DNA of 64,000 nt, taken from positions 84,748-148,747 of the forward strand of contig VZTG01002905.1 in assembly GCA_013397845.1 (NCBI GenBank), written 5' to 3'. Made by a program: the position numbers and the translations under genes. Under the pieces are notes generated by a model that was not told where the DNA came from, made no database searches, and saw only the letters and a program-made list of their open reading frames with translations. Of this stretch, positions 37,444-48,493 are shown piece by piece; the first letter of the stretch is position 1, and every line of letters starts with the position of its first letter. Origin of the DNA: Melanocharis versteri (lineage: Eukaryota > Chordata > Aves > Passeriformes > Melanocharitidae).

Positions 37444-39436
37444 TATGAGTTGTAGAAGTTTGTTTGCAAAGCCTGGAGCATTCCCTAAGAGTTGCTACAG
37501 ACAGCAAAGCTGGGGACAGGGAGCAGCCTGACGAGTGCCTCACAGAGGCAGCCGAGGGTGTGACATGAGGAGGAGTAGGTTCAGTTCTAGCAGCCTGCTG
37601 TTGCTGCTGCCAGCACTTAGGAGGAAAGATAGCAAGGTGCACAGGAGCACCTGGCAAGGCCCGGGAGGAGGAACAGGAAGGCAGTGGACAGAGTGCAGAC
37701 GTAGTGTTTCGCTTCATGTCTGGTTCAGTAAAATAACCTGACCTCTCTCCTTTCGTATTCAGGCTCTTCTTTTGCACTGATACACTGACAATTGCTGCCA
37801 AGGAATATGACAGCAACCTCAATATTTTATTTAGCTGACACCATGGATTCACACATACATAGGCAGTCATATCATTAGCACTGCTTTCTCCACCACCTGT
37901 AAGTTGTCTTATGTCCCTTCCTCTGCTCGAGCTGAAAGAGTAGCCCTAAGGCTCATCTAAATTACTGCTCTCCAGAGTTGTCATGGTAACAGGAACTGGC
38001 TGAGCAACCCAAGCATTTTATCTCTTCCTTGAACATATTCTGAACGCTACATTTGGAACAGGGATTGCAGCTGTGCCATCCCCATGGGCTTCCTTTGTCT
38101 CGTAGAGCATGATCAGGTTCCCAGCTAAATCAGACTTCTGCCTGCTTTACTACATGTGAGTGGCAGATCTCTGCCAGAAAGGTTTCCAGAATCTGCTGAA
38201 TGCCTTTAGTGGTCAGAACTGTCACTCTACACTTGGTATATCAACAGAAACATTAAATTTCAAAATATCCCTTCACTGGAACTTGCTAAACATCTTGTGG
38301 AATTTTTAAAAATACACCCTCTCATAAAAATTCAGCTTGTGTCAAAACACACTTTTGTGTTTCCTTTCCAGAATTATTCAAATGAATCACTCTCTACAAA
38401 AGTGTTTTAAAAGATAACAAAAAATAAGTAATGGGTGAGGAAAGGAAACCTTCTGGCAATAATAAAAACAAAACAATCTGAATTCAGGAACTTTATTTCT
38501 GGAGCCTCCTTTTCCTACCATAGAGACATGCTTTGCATGAACTTTAATGTTTATTAATATTGTGCAACATATGTGTTGGCATTTGTCTTTAAGATTATAA
38601 AGTTTTCAAAAAATAAAGAAAGATGAGCATGGTTATCCTGGTTATCTAGATAGTAAGCTGTGATATTAGAATGGTACGGAATTTGACAAAAGGAGAACGC
38701 AGATCCAAAAGATTCTCCTTAAAGAGAAAAGAGCTGCCTGTGGCTTTTCCTTGGATTCTTCATGCTAAAGGTTAGAAGGCATGAATGTCTTCTGTAAGAA
38801 CTTCGTGGACGAGGCTCTGCTGATCATAAAAAAAACTGTGCTGGATTAGCCTTTAGAGTCTGGGTGGATCAGTGGAGAATGGGCTTAATTTTGCCCATTT
38901 AACAGATCATTGAAACAGATGGTAGAGAGCTGAATGGCAAATGACTGCAGCTGATAGAGCATTGCCTGTGCAGCTCTACTCCAGATCCTGATGTGATGAT
39001 TAAGATATTTGCTGCCTGAAGTGGATAAGTGGAGAAGAGCCATATACAGTACTATCCAATTTACAGTTTTTAAAGTCAGGGAGCTGGAGCTTGTTATGAC
39101 AGGCTGCCCAGCTCACTTTTGCACAGAATACCTCATTTATGGAGAAATAGGTTGGGCTACATTCCTAACACTAGGATTTTATTCCTTTATCATATGCAGT
39201 GTCTGTAATATTAGTCAGTTCTTCCCATTCATCTAACACATTTCAGCTCCCCATTCAAGGATTTGAGTATGTGAATCCTTCCAAATAAAGAGCAATTACC
39301 TAAGAAAATGACCAAACAGGTTATTTTCCTCCTTCATACCAGTAGTAATATAGCCTTTGGGTCCTGTTTCAGCAGTAGCTTTGCTTCAAAAGGACTTTCC
39401 TGTCAATACACGCTCAGCTATCATGGCTGCTGCTCC

Positions 39437-39451
39437 AAAAAAAAAAAAAAA
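39437..39451. repeat. poly-A homopolymer (A15)
   Basis: Fifteen consecutive A, followed by TTGTCAGGAAAAAAAG. No retrocopy body recognised. Confidence 0.87.
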
Positions 39452-40544
39452 TTGTCAGGAAAAAAAGAAAGAATATTAACAGTCTTTATATTACTGGAGA
39501 ATTAATACTTATAGTCAAATATTTGCTGTGCTCGAAATAAACCCAGACAAACCAGAAAATATTTGGAATCAAAGCACTGAGAAAATTAATTTAGCTAGGG
39601 AGAGCAAAGAGCAATGATACAATGCAGGTTTACAGTTAGGGATATAAATTTTGTCATTCTTATTCCAACGCATTCAATATTTGAAAATATTTTAAAATTA
39701 CGCATCAAGAATTGCCTGTAGAGAACAGCAATGAATATTCTCCAAAGGCAAAACAAAGAAAATTTCACGCTTCCTAGAGAAAACTGTTGCACAAAAATGC
39801 AAGTAAAGGATTTTATGTGTATAGCCCTTCTGGAGAGAGGAGGAGGAAGAGGAATCACACAAAGATACTTCCCACCATTGAATCTCATAAATGCGGTAGC
39901 TGGAAGGAAAAATGTCATTACTCACACTTACTTTCCATCAGAAAGCTCCTTCTCATAGCTAAGCACAACAGCCCTCTATTTTTGTGTGCACAAGGAATGG
40001 TACTGTCAGACTTCTGCTGTGCAGAAAGTACTACCAGAGTACTTTGCTTTTATTGGTTTGTGGGTTGGGAGGCTGGTTTGATTAGCTGCATAGCAATTTA
40101 TTAAATAACAAAATCATGTCTTCCAAGTTTTGAGGGGATTTTCATAACAAAATAAAGAATAATTTCACTTAAAGACAACTTTTAAGTGGTTTACTTGTAG
40201 ACTGAAGTACAAATTCTAATTGCTACATCTATCTAAAAGCTGTCCATTTTCTCTCTAGTCCTCTAATAAAGGAAACAGATCTATCGACCATCTGATGACT
40301 GCCATTTCTCTTGTTTTTCCTCTAATTCCAGGCATCCAGTCTTTCTAATATAGCAGTCTACGATGTAAAAACAATCTTCTATAGGGTGGCATGGAAAGTA
40401 CGTCTTGTCAGTCTCTTGGGAACTTACATGAAGATTCTTCAGAGACTAGAACTCCCAAGACAGTACACAGCAGAAGCAGGATTCTTTTGGGATTTCTGCT
40501 TAGGAAAGGAGATACTCTAGGTACTCATACAGGATGCAAAAAAT

Positions 40545-40642
40545 ACATACTTGGAGATATGTATATGTGTGTATACATATATACATACAGGTGTATGAAT
40601 GTGTATATATTTCCATATGTGTATATAAATGCATATATATTG
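40545..40642. repeat. TATA/TGTA-rich low-complexity tract
   Basis: About 100 bases of alternating purine-pyrimidine words (TATGTATATG, GTGTATACATATATACATAC, TGTGTATATA, ATGCATATATAT). It is a degenerate (TATG)n/(TA)n microsatellite able to unwind easily, with no other signal. Confidence 0.8.
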
Positions 40643-43600
40643 GGTTACAATTTGTCTTTACGCAAACTAAATTAAATGGGATGGAAATTTCTGAGCTCCT
40701 TTATGACTTTTTTATGCATATGCAGTTCTCATTCACATACTTAGTGAAGTAAAACACTTTGTAATACAGCAGCCTGGAAGAGTTTCTGCAAACTAGATTC
40801 TTGATCCTTGCAAATTTAAGACAGATTAAAACATTAAAAAGATTAAATTAATCTGTGGTTTCTTCTCTGTAATTTCAGTGAATTTTTCATAGTGTAGGTA
40901 TTTAGCACATAAAGCTCTTCTGATTCCCAATGTGGTTTGGGATGTTATTTGACATATAAGAAATCTTTATCTCTGCACTCCAGATACACATACCCCAGGG
41001 AACAAGGTCTGACACCTCCTTAGGTAAGGTGACAGCTCCCAGAGATATGTACATTTATCTTATAATCCACCATCTTCTTTTCAAACTCTTTTTTTTTTTA
41101 TATGATGGTCTCTGAATCAATAGAGACAAGATGTCTTGATGGCAGCCTGTTACTGGAGATTTTTTCTACTTGCCTATTTCAGTGCTTTGCTTAGATACTG
41201 ACTCCCAATGCCTGTTTTATGATCCACTTCCTCCTCTGACTTGGAAACATGGTAAGTAGTATGATTATTTTCTGTTCACAATTATATTGTGCTTGAAATT
41301 TAAATAATACAAAAGGTTAAGCAATAACTGAAATAGCCATTTAACTTATCTATTTTCCTGCTCCTTCCTGAGGAACACTCAAAGTTGGTATAAGAGCATT
41401 TTACTCTGACCTCAGTATGTTCTGACACCTCTTTTGACTGTAGTATCTTGAACATGTGGGTTCTTTGTAACTCAAACAAAATCTTCCATTTCCAAGCTGG
41501 GTACCTGACCCCCACTGCTATAGAGGCAGTATATTGCCTAGTGAATATCTGTACAAAAGCTTGGCTTTTGTGAGACTGGCCTTTTGGATGGTTACAATGA
41601 CCAGAATGATAGAGTTTAGAGCATATTTTGCATATTGGAAACATATGTTCAAATACTAAATCCCAATGTAGAGCAAGAAGATAGGGAGGGATCTCCCTAA
41701 TAATATGTTGTGTCTCTGAGCTAGAGTTTCTTTTGATTCCCTACTCCCTATTCCCACAGACTCTACACTGGATTTTGAGAAATTTTCCTAAAATATGATG
41801 TAAAACCCACCAAAAATTCTCTGTCAACTCAGCACTGAACACCCAATGCTTCCCAAAGTTTTAAAGATTCAATTTATTGGTTCATTACCTGACCAATTGG
41901 CTCATAAGAAGATGTGAAAGGGAGGGAATATGAAAAGTGCTTTTCCCTAAAGCAGCTTTCTATCATTTTCTGAAGGATTCTCTAACCAGGGACTACAACA
42001 ACAAGAGTATCTACAGTCCACAGGGAAAAAACATAGCAGGATTTTCAGAGTGATTTCTGAAACCTCCTTTCTAATAACACCACCTGACTTCCCCAACTCT
42101 GTTGACTTTACCACATGGAATATGCAATTTCCTGCAAATTTACTGGTAGCTTTGCAGGCTGGAAGTGTAGCAAAGCAATGGAACTGATGTGTTGCTTCAA
42201 GCAGGATTTTCTTCTAAAGATGTATTTTTATCTGGCTTCATTTCAAAATACACAGGAAACTTCAATGCAGTGATTGTTTTGCTTTCATCTGAAATAAAAG
42301 GAATTTATGCTACTCATTGTTCAAGCTAAATCAAACTGCAAAATTTGAATTTTGCTTAAAATACTTTTCTTCCTGACAGATTTCAGTTTGAGGGCTGGTA
42401 TCCAAATTTAACCAAAGCTGTAGCTTCCTGTTCTTCAAAATCCACAGTAAAGCTCAGGTCACAGTAGTCCTCAGAAAGTTCAGTGCACAAATACAGACAG
42501 AGGTCTTTAACAAATAATACCCTTTCACCCAGCTGAGCTGAAAGGAGCTATCAATCACCCAAGAAGCCTGATACAGCTGTTCACTGCCCAGGAATATCAA
42601 GGGCCAGAACATCTCTATCCTGCAGCAGTAGAACAGCTGCTTTTAAAAAGCACAGCTCTCCAACTCTCTTCCCTTACCATGCCAGGTTTCTGTAACTGTT
42701 TGGGCTGGAGTAACATGGAGCAAACAAGTACATTGTGAGCCTGGAAAAGAGGGATAAAGACTGTCGCCTTGAAAAAGCAATAAGACTGTATGTGGAATAG
42801 CAATCAACAAGGGGGATACAATGACCTCTGAGCTGTTTGGATAATGTCTTGGGAGCTGGCACTGCATGGAAGTAAATTTTAAAATACAAACAATAGAATG
42901 AGATTTCTTGATGAGCCTTCTGGGTACACTGGAGGCATGGAATCTAAGTCCACTGGTGCTTTAAGCATCAAAGCTCAAATACTTTAAATGATCAGGAGCC
43001 TAAATTAGTTATTTTTATTACCATATTTTAATTCATAATAATTGTACCACTATTTGCATACAGAATATCAAAAGAAATAGGCCACTCTAAATCTACACCT
43101 ATACTTTTTAATTGGCAAAATTCTTCTGAACTGTGAGATTAAAAATGCAACTAGAGCTGTTTTTTAGATTATGCATTTTCTTATTTACTTATTTCTAGAA
43201 TAGAATGGAAAAACTCCAGGGTCATTTATTTTAAGCCATAATTTCTGACAGGTTGTGAATTAGCTTAGATTGCAAAGTGACCTTGAAAAGCTTATCCATC
43301 TAGCTTTGTAGAAAAAGAAATAAGGAATTAAATACTCTGGAAAAATAGTGCTTTCAGTAATTTTTCTTCAATATGGCCATAAGGAACGTCTGGAGTTCTT
43401 ATATCCTGTTTTGTGTCTGTACCTTTGTCCTCTCCATCAACTTCAAAACATTGCAGAACATTGTGGATTAACTGGGTAGGATCCTTCTGTCTAAATATTG
43501 ATGTCTAGAGAACCTAAGCAGAGTTGGCAAATATGAGGTAGCAGATGTAGACTTTGACATCTATGCATTAGATGTTATGCTTGTGACATAGAGAGGATGT

Positions 43601-45927
43601 AATGCAAAACCTCTACAGCACTTTCCTGAACAGCTGGGAAAGTGTCCAGAAGTAATTTCCTTACATGAAATCTCAGAGAGGGGGAGACTTGACACAGTGA
43701 ATAAACAGTGATGAACAGAAAACAGGCACATGTGTATGTATATAAATAAATCTAAATAAAATGAAATCTTCATGTCACTTGCACTAAGTACATTAATCAC
43801 ATCTGACTTGATACATTCAGTAAACATTTAATTCCAAAGAATTATTCCTCTGTGTTCAATATATGAAAATAAATTCAAAAGCTAAATCGGTTTTTTCAGA
43901 ATACAATCTAGCAGAATCAGTGTAACATCACTGTGAAAATTTTAAATCAACATGATATTTCAGAAAAAAAAATCCATCAGATAAAGTATTTGATTAAAAA
44001 ATGCCTCACATTTTAAAATTTTCTACCTAAATATAAATATTAAAAATTTGTCTGTAGTGCTGTATGCATTTAGTGGATGTAATGCAAAAATAGAAATGAG
44101 CATCTAAAGTCTCTTAAATCATGTCACACTTTCTTATGTCCTGAAAGGAGAGGCACTATTAAAATGTACTTTTGGTAAAATATATCCATTGGCTACTTTG
44201 TGCATAAATATATACACTAAGTTAGCACATACTTCTTGTATTTTGAAAATTCCAGTTAAAGGTATGTGTGTGTTGAATAACACTCAAAAGAAATTTATTG
44301 AAGTTGGAAGTAAGGATGGAGAGAAATATAGCGGGTAAAAGAGGAAGAAAGAGCTACTTTTTGCTGAGGGATTTTTGAAAGCATTCATTTCTGAATCCAC
44401 TCCTCTTAAAGTTAATGATAAAACTCTTACGGGTTTTGGTGACAAAAAGACAAGTTGCCAGACCTTTTGAAGTTTTCTTCCCGTCAGTATATGTCTCTCC
44501 CTACTGAAGTGTTGCTTCTGTGACTTCATGCTTAACAGAACAAAAGAAAACTCTATTCTTTTGAGACTGTGAGAGAAGAGGCAGACAGAGTGAAAGAATA
44601 ATAACAGAGCAAGAAATAAAGAGCTAGAATTTCTTTTACTGTGCAGCTGAAGCCAATGGAGCAACACATGCCACATAAGGAGGAAACCCAGGAAGTTTGT
44701 TAATAATTTGTGTCCTCTGGAAACATGTGCATCACATTATTTCATAGCCATTGCCCTCATTATATACTAGGTCTGAAAGTATCATTATAAAATAAGAAAA
44801 AAATATATACATAGATAAGCAATCCCTCAGATCCTTTTAGTTCTCAGGCTCTAAGAAGAGTTGATGTATTGTTGTAGCTTCTGCTTCTATACAAACAAGG
44901 CTGATGTAATTATTCCCTAGGAATGATTTAGGGGGTTTGGGTATCTTACCTGTTTTTATCACTCTGTTACTGCTTTCATCCTAAAATGAATTTTAGCTTG
45001 CTATTTTTTGAATATATTGTAATGAAAATTGCAAATTTAAAATAAGGTGTTCCTATAACAGGATATCATTTTCATCAACCCTACAACTTCTGTGATGACT
45101 TTTAAAGTAAATAGTATCTTGCATGGACTTTCTAATTTACAGTTAAAAAGAAACTGAATGTATGCAATAAACTCTATGACTTGAATAGTTCAACATTTAA
45201 GCATCCCTTTTCTAGAACTGGCTTCTTAGTTAAGGAATAAATGTCCTGAGAAATCCCACTGTGTTGGTGTTTTCTGTGTCTTCCATAGATGTTCTGAAAG
45301 TTTCCCTTTTACTCATTTCTTAGCAACATCAAAACTAAGCAGTGTAAACTAGCATCAATTTTGCTGGACCTTTGCAATCTCACAGCCTTTTGGGGTGAAA
45401 CAAAGGAGTTATGTCTAAGCACCAAAGGATAAGGAAATATGGTCAGTAAATCAGAAGTCAGACACAGATAACCAAAGCCAGTTTCAGGGTGATGGAGATC
45501 CTCTGGCCAATACTGCTGCACAAGGCTACAAGTTTAGAGCTCTTCATCGGCCAACTGCTCCCACTAAACTCTGACAAAGCTTTCAGTAACCTTAACAATT
45601 AAAGGTTAGACCAATGAGTAATTACAAATTTCTAGATTATTTTTCAGTACTAGCACTGATAAAAATCTGAGGAGTTTTATGAGAAAAATTGTCTTGATGC
45701 ACTTTTATAGTGTCTTTCTTAAAAAAAGTCACTTAATTTAACTTTTAGGCTGAATATAGTCTTATAGCCAAAAGGGAAAAAAAGACAAACAACCAAACCC
45801 AAACCCAATACAACTTATGTTTACTTTGGTTACTTCCTGCTCTAAATGTTACAGAAAATATCTTCTAAAATCTGGAAAATTTTATTTTTTGATGTTGCTT
45901 TTTATGAAAGATGATATTTAAATAATC

Positions 45928-46141
45928 AAGTGATTGGTAACAGCCAACATGGCTTTACAAATGGCAAATCATTCTTGAAAAACTTGGTGGCATTCTATGA
46001 TGGGGCTACAGCTTTGGTGGATCCATCAGAGCAACTAACATCATCTACTTGGACTTCTGCAAAGCAATTGACATTATCCCACACGACCTCCTTGGCTCCA
46101 AATTGGAGAGACTTGGATTCCAACCCCTCAGCATTCTATGA
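45928..46141 (+). mobile_element. CR1 LINE, RT fragment fused to 3' end (plus)
   Basis: The translation from 45930 gives a textbook CR1 reverse-transcriptase block, GNSQHGFTNGKSFLKNLVAF, then YDGATALVD. After a one-base frameshift the DNA near 46040-46110 continues with IYLDFCKAI, then LGSKLERLGF, matching the conserved stretch around the first catalytic aspartate region. The rest of the reverse transcriptase and the C-terminus are missing. The sequence runs straight into TTCCAACCCCTCAGCATTCT and ends ATTCTATGA (46133-46141), the CR1 3' terminus. Only about 215 bases remain, with a frameshift, so it is inert. The internal deletion resembles that of the copy at 22590-23389. Confidence 0.88.
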
Positions 46142-47665
46142 TAAGTTCCTTTGCAATAAACTGTGTTGGGAGGAAGGGATGAGAAGCAGAAGAATGGTGA
46201 GGAGGATGGCTGATTGGCTCAAGTGACCTTGCAGCTGGGAATGCCAAGGCCTGGAGAATAACAGTGTGGAGAACCACATATATTGTGCCTTCTGCCGCTG
46301 ATCCTCTGATCGCGTTGAGAAGGATCTCTGTGTAGAGGTAACATAGGTGTTTACAGAGACTTGGAGGCACTCTCACACACCTGCTTGAGCTCCCAGTCTC
46401 GGGAGAGAGAATATCAAAACTCAGAGATCATACAAGAGCACAGGGGAGATCACAGCATGGGCTACATGGGCCCTTAAAAAATGCATGCAAACAGCAGCCT
46501 TGCCAACTGCTAGGATGGGCTCAACATGATGGTGCCAGCATTCTCACTTGTGTCTCCACCTGCGTGTTGCTTTGGGATCCTCCAATTAGTGAGGGAATGA
46601 AATAAATTTACTCTTTGCATTTCAGCCATGGTTTTGTGGCAGTTCTGCATGCCTGCCTGTGTCAACTCAAACAACTGGTATAACCATTTCATAATTGCAT
46701 AGAATAATCCAAAAGACCTAAAGAATTTGTTTCTGGAGCTTTCCTTACCATCACCAATATAAATTTTCAAAGCTTATATTTATACAATTATAATATAAGT
46801 TTTATAGTATAAGTTTTATTAGTATACATCTGAGGTATGGCAATAATTCCTTGTACTTAGAAAATCAATATAATTATACTCTCATATTTTCATAACTTAT
46901 AGCCCAGTAAGTAACTTTTAATAGTTACTACGTAATAACAGTATTTTACATTATAAGTGCTTCCCAAAAAATAATATATATTGACAACAGAGTGTCAGAA
47001 ATACAGCTGCATGTGGGTTTGTTTTGTAACAGAGATTGCCAATGCTAACAAGAATACACAGCCGTTGAAAACAAAAGCCTTCTCAAGACAAAAATTACTT
47101 CATTATTACTACATTCAGTACGGCTGGTAGGGGTTTTTCAAAGGAAGGGCTTTTATTTAATTAATAGCTGGAAAAAATATAAATTTGGACACTTTGCTGA
47201 AGTTCTGTTTCCCAACATTACCTCCCCTCATTTTGATACCTTTCATAAAAGGTATTATTTCAGTAAGGCAGTGTATCATTATGCAGCTTCTCAGTGTCAC
47301 ATAAAAGGGATATGCTAAAGTGGATGGGAAATTCCATTGAGGCTAACCGTTGTTTTGGAAATCATATCTATAGGGTCATTACTTTATTTCTGGAAGCACA
47401 ATCCTCAAATGAATACCACTGTTCAAAGTATATGCAGTAAATTATCTAGAAACCTGCTGATTCTCATCCAGCAAACTGATCCTTATGAAGAGAGACTGAA
47501 AGAGAATACAGGCTAGAATGTCAGCTTTTATTGCTACCTCATGGATGAGTTCAAAATGAATATGCAACATATTCAGCGTATCCTACAGTGATTTAAATGT
47601 TTTTGATAATATTATTCCCATTTCAGCAAAGAGAGCAATTAAATCCTACAAGAGAACTAGTACTT
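46142..47665. other. non-coding DNA, no gene seen
   Basis: Bases 46142-46560 are less AT-rich than average and could hold further decayed repeat sequence (for example VEKDLC near 46312, faintly like a CR1 motif), but this is too weak to call. The rest is AT-rich. It includes a 14-bp duplication near 46.8 kb, listed separately, and a small 7-bp hairpin (AGTAACT/AGTTACT) near 46909-46928. Confidence 0.6.
46794..46822. repeat. 14-bp tandem duplication
   Basis: TATAAGTTTTATAG is followed at once by TATAAGTTTTATTAG, two copies that differ by a single inserted T. A minor AT-rich slippage repeat. Confidence 0.8.
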
Positions 47666-47719
47666 TTCTTTCCTTTTTCTCTTTTTCTTTCTTTCTTTTT
47701 CTCTCTTTCTCTCCTTCTA

Positions 47720-47750
<31 letters not shown>

Positions 47751-48493
47751 CTTTTCTTTTCTTTTCTTTTCTTTTCTTTTCTTTTCTTTCCTTTTCTTTT
47801 TCTTTTTTCTTTTTCTTTTTTCTTTTTCTTTTTCTTTTTCTTTTTCTTTTTCTTTTTCTTTTTCTTTTTCTTTTTCTTTTTCTTTTTCTTTTTCTTTTTC
47901 TTTTTCTTTTTCTTTTTCTTTTTCTTTTTCTTTTTCTTTTTCTTTTTCTTTTTCTTTTTCTTTTTCTTTTTCTTTTTCTTTTTCTTTTTCTTTTTCTTTT
48001 TCTTTTTCTTTTTCTTTTTCTTTTTCTTTTTCTTTTTCTTTTTCTTTTTCTTTTTCTTTTTCTTTTTCTTTTTCTTTTTCTTTTTCTTTTTCTTTTTCTT
48101 TTTCTTTTTCTTTTTCTTTTTCTTTTTCTTTTTCTTTTTCTTTTTCTTTTTCTTTTTCTTTTTCTTTTTCTTTTTCTTTTTCTTTTTCTTTTTCTTTTTC
48201 TTTTTCTTTTTCTTTTTCTTTTTCTTTTTCTTTTTCTTTTTCTTTTTCTTTTTCTTTTTCTTTTTCTTTTTCTTTTTCTTTTTCTTTTTCTTTTTCTTTT
48301 TCTTTTTCTTTTTCTTTTTCTTTTTCTTTTTCTTTTTCTTTTTCTTTTTCTTTTTCTTTTTCTTTTTCTTTTTCTTTTTCTTTTTCTTTTTCTTTTTCTT
48401 TTTCTTTTTCTTTTTCTTTTTCTTTTTCTTTTTCTTTTTCTTTTTCTTTTTCTTTTTCTTTTTCTTTTTCTTTTTCTTTTTCTTTTTTCTCTC
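47666..48493. repeat. long polypyrimidine satellite, (CTTTTT)110 core
   Basis: A polypyrimidine array of about 830 bases with layered structure. Bases 47666-47730 are degenerate C/T sequence. Bases 47731-47785 are eleven perfect CTTTT units. Bases 47786-47821 are mixed units, including two with six T. Bases 47822-48481 are 110 consecutive, perfectly identical CTTTTT hexamers (660 bases). One six-T unit and CTCTC close it at 48493. The long frames through it (Leu-Phe on plus, Lys-Arg on minus, about 300 codons each) are translation artefacts of the repeat. A pure homopurine-homopyrimidine mirror repeat of this length can in principle form triplex DNA and is prone to length change. The exact copy number may reflect assembly consensus rather than the real allele. 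Confidence 0.97.

Larger units (their letters stand above)
34336..45927. other. AT-rich non-coding DNA, no gene seen
   Basis: Over 11 kb without a supportable gene. The longest frame is 150 codons on the minus strand (37418-37870), rich in S, P, Q and T, with no recognised domain. Listed separately are a 22-bp tandem repeat, a hairpin with a nearby partial duplication, a poly-A run and a TATA/TGTA-rich low-complexity stretch. The stretch around 37500-37700 is somewhat more GC-rich than its surroundings. Confidence 0.62.

Noticed and set aside
37418..37870. 150-codon minus-strand frame with a QQQQQ run
   Set aside because: The Gln run is a short CTG/TTG repeat on the other strand. Composition is noise-like and no domain, signal peptide or homologue is recognised.
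44284..44676. 130-codon minus-strand frame with a hydrophobic N-terminus resembling a signal peptide
   Set aside because: The hydrophobic run comes from T-rich codons, and the remainder is serine/lysine noise without conserved features.
46142..46500. Less AT-rich stretch after the CR1 at 46141, considered as more CR1 sequence
   Set aside because: Only one short, weak resemblance (VEKDLC), and the CR1 3' terminus has already been passed. It is not enough to call.
47731..48488. Satellite considered as a telomeric or CRISPR-like array
   Set aside because: The unit is CTTTTT, not TTAGGG, and there are no unique spacers between repeats, so it is neither an interstitial telomere nor a CRISPR array.
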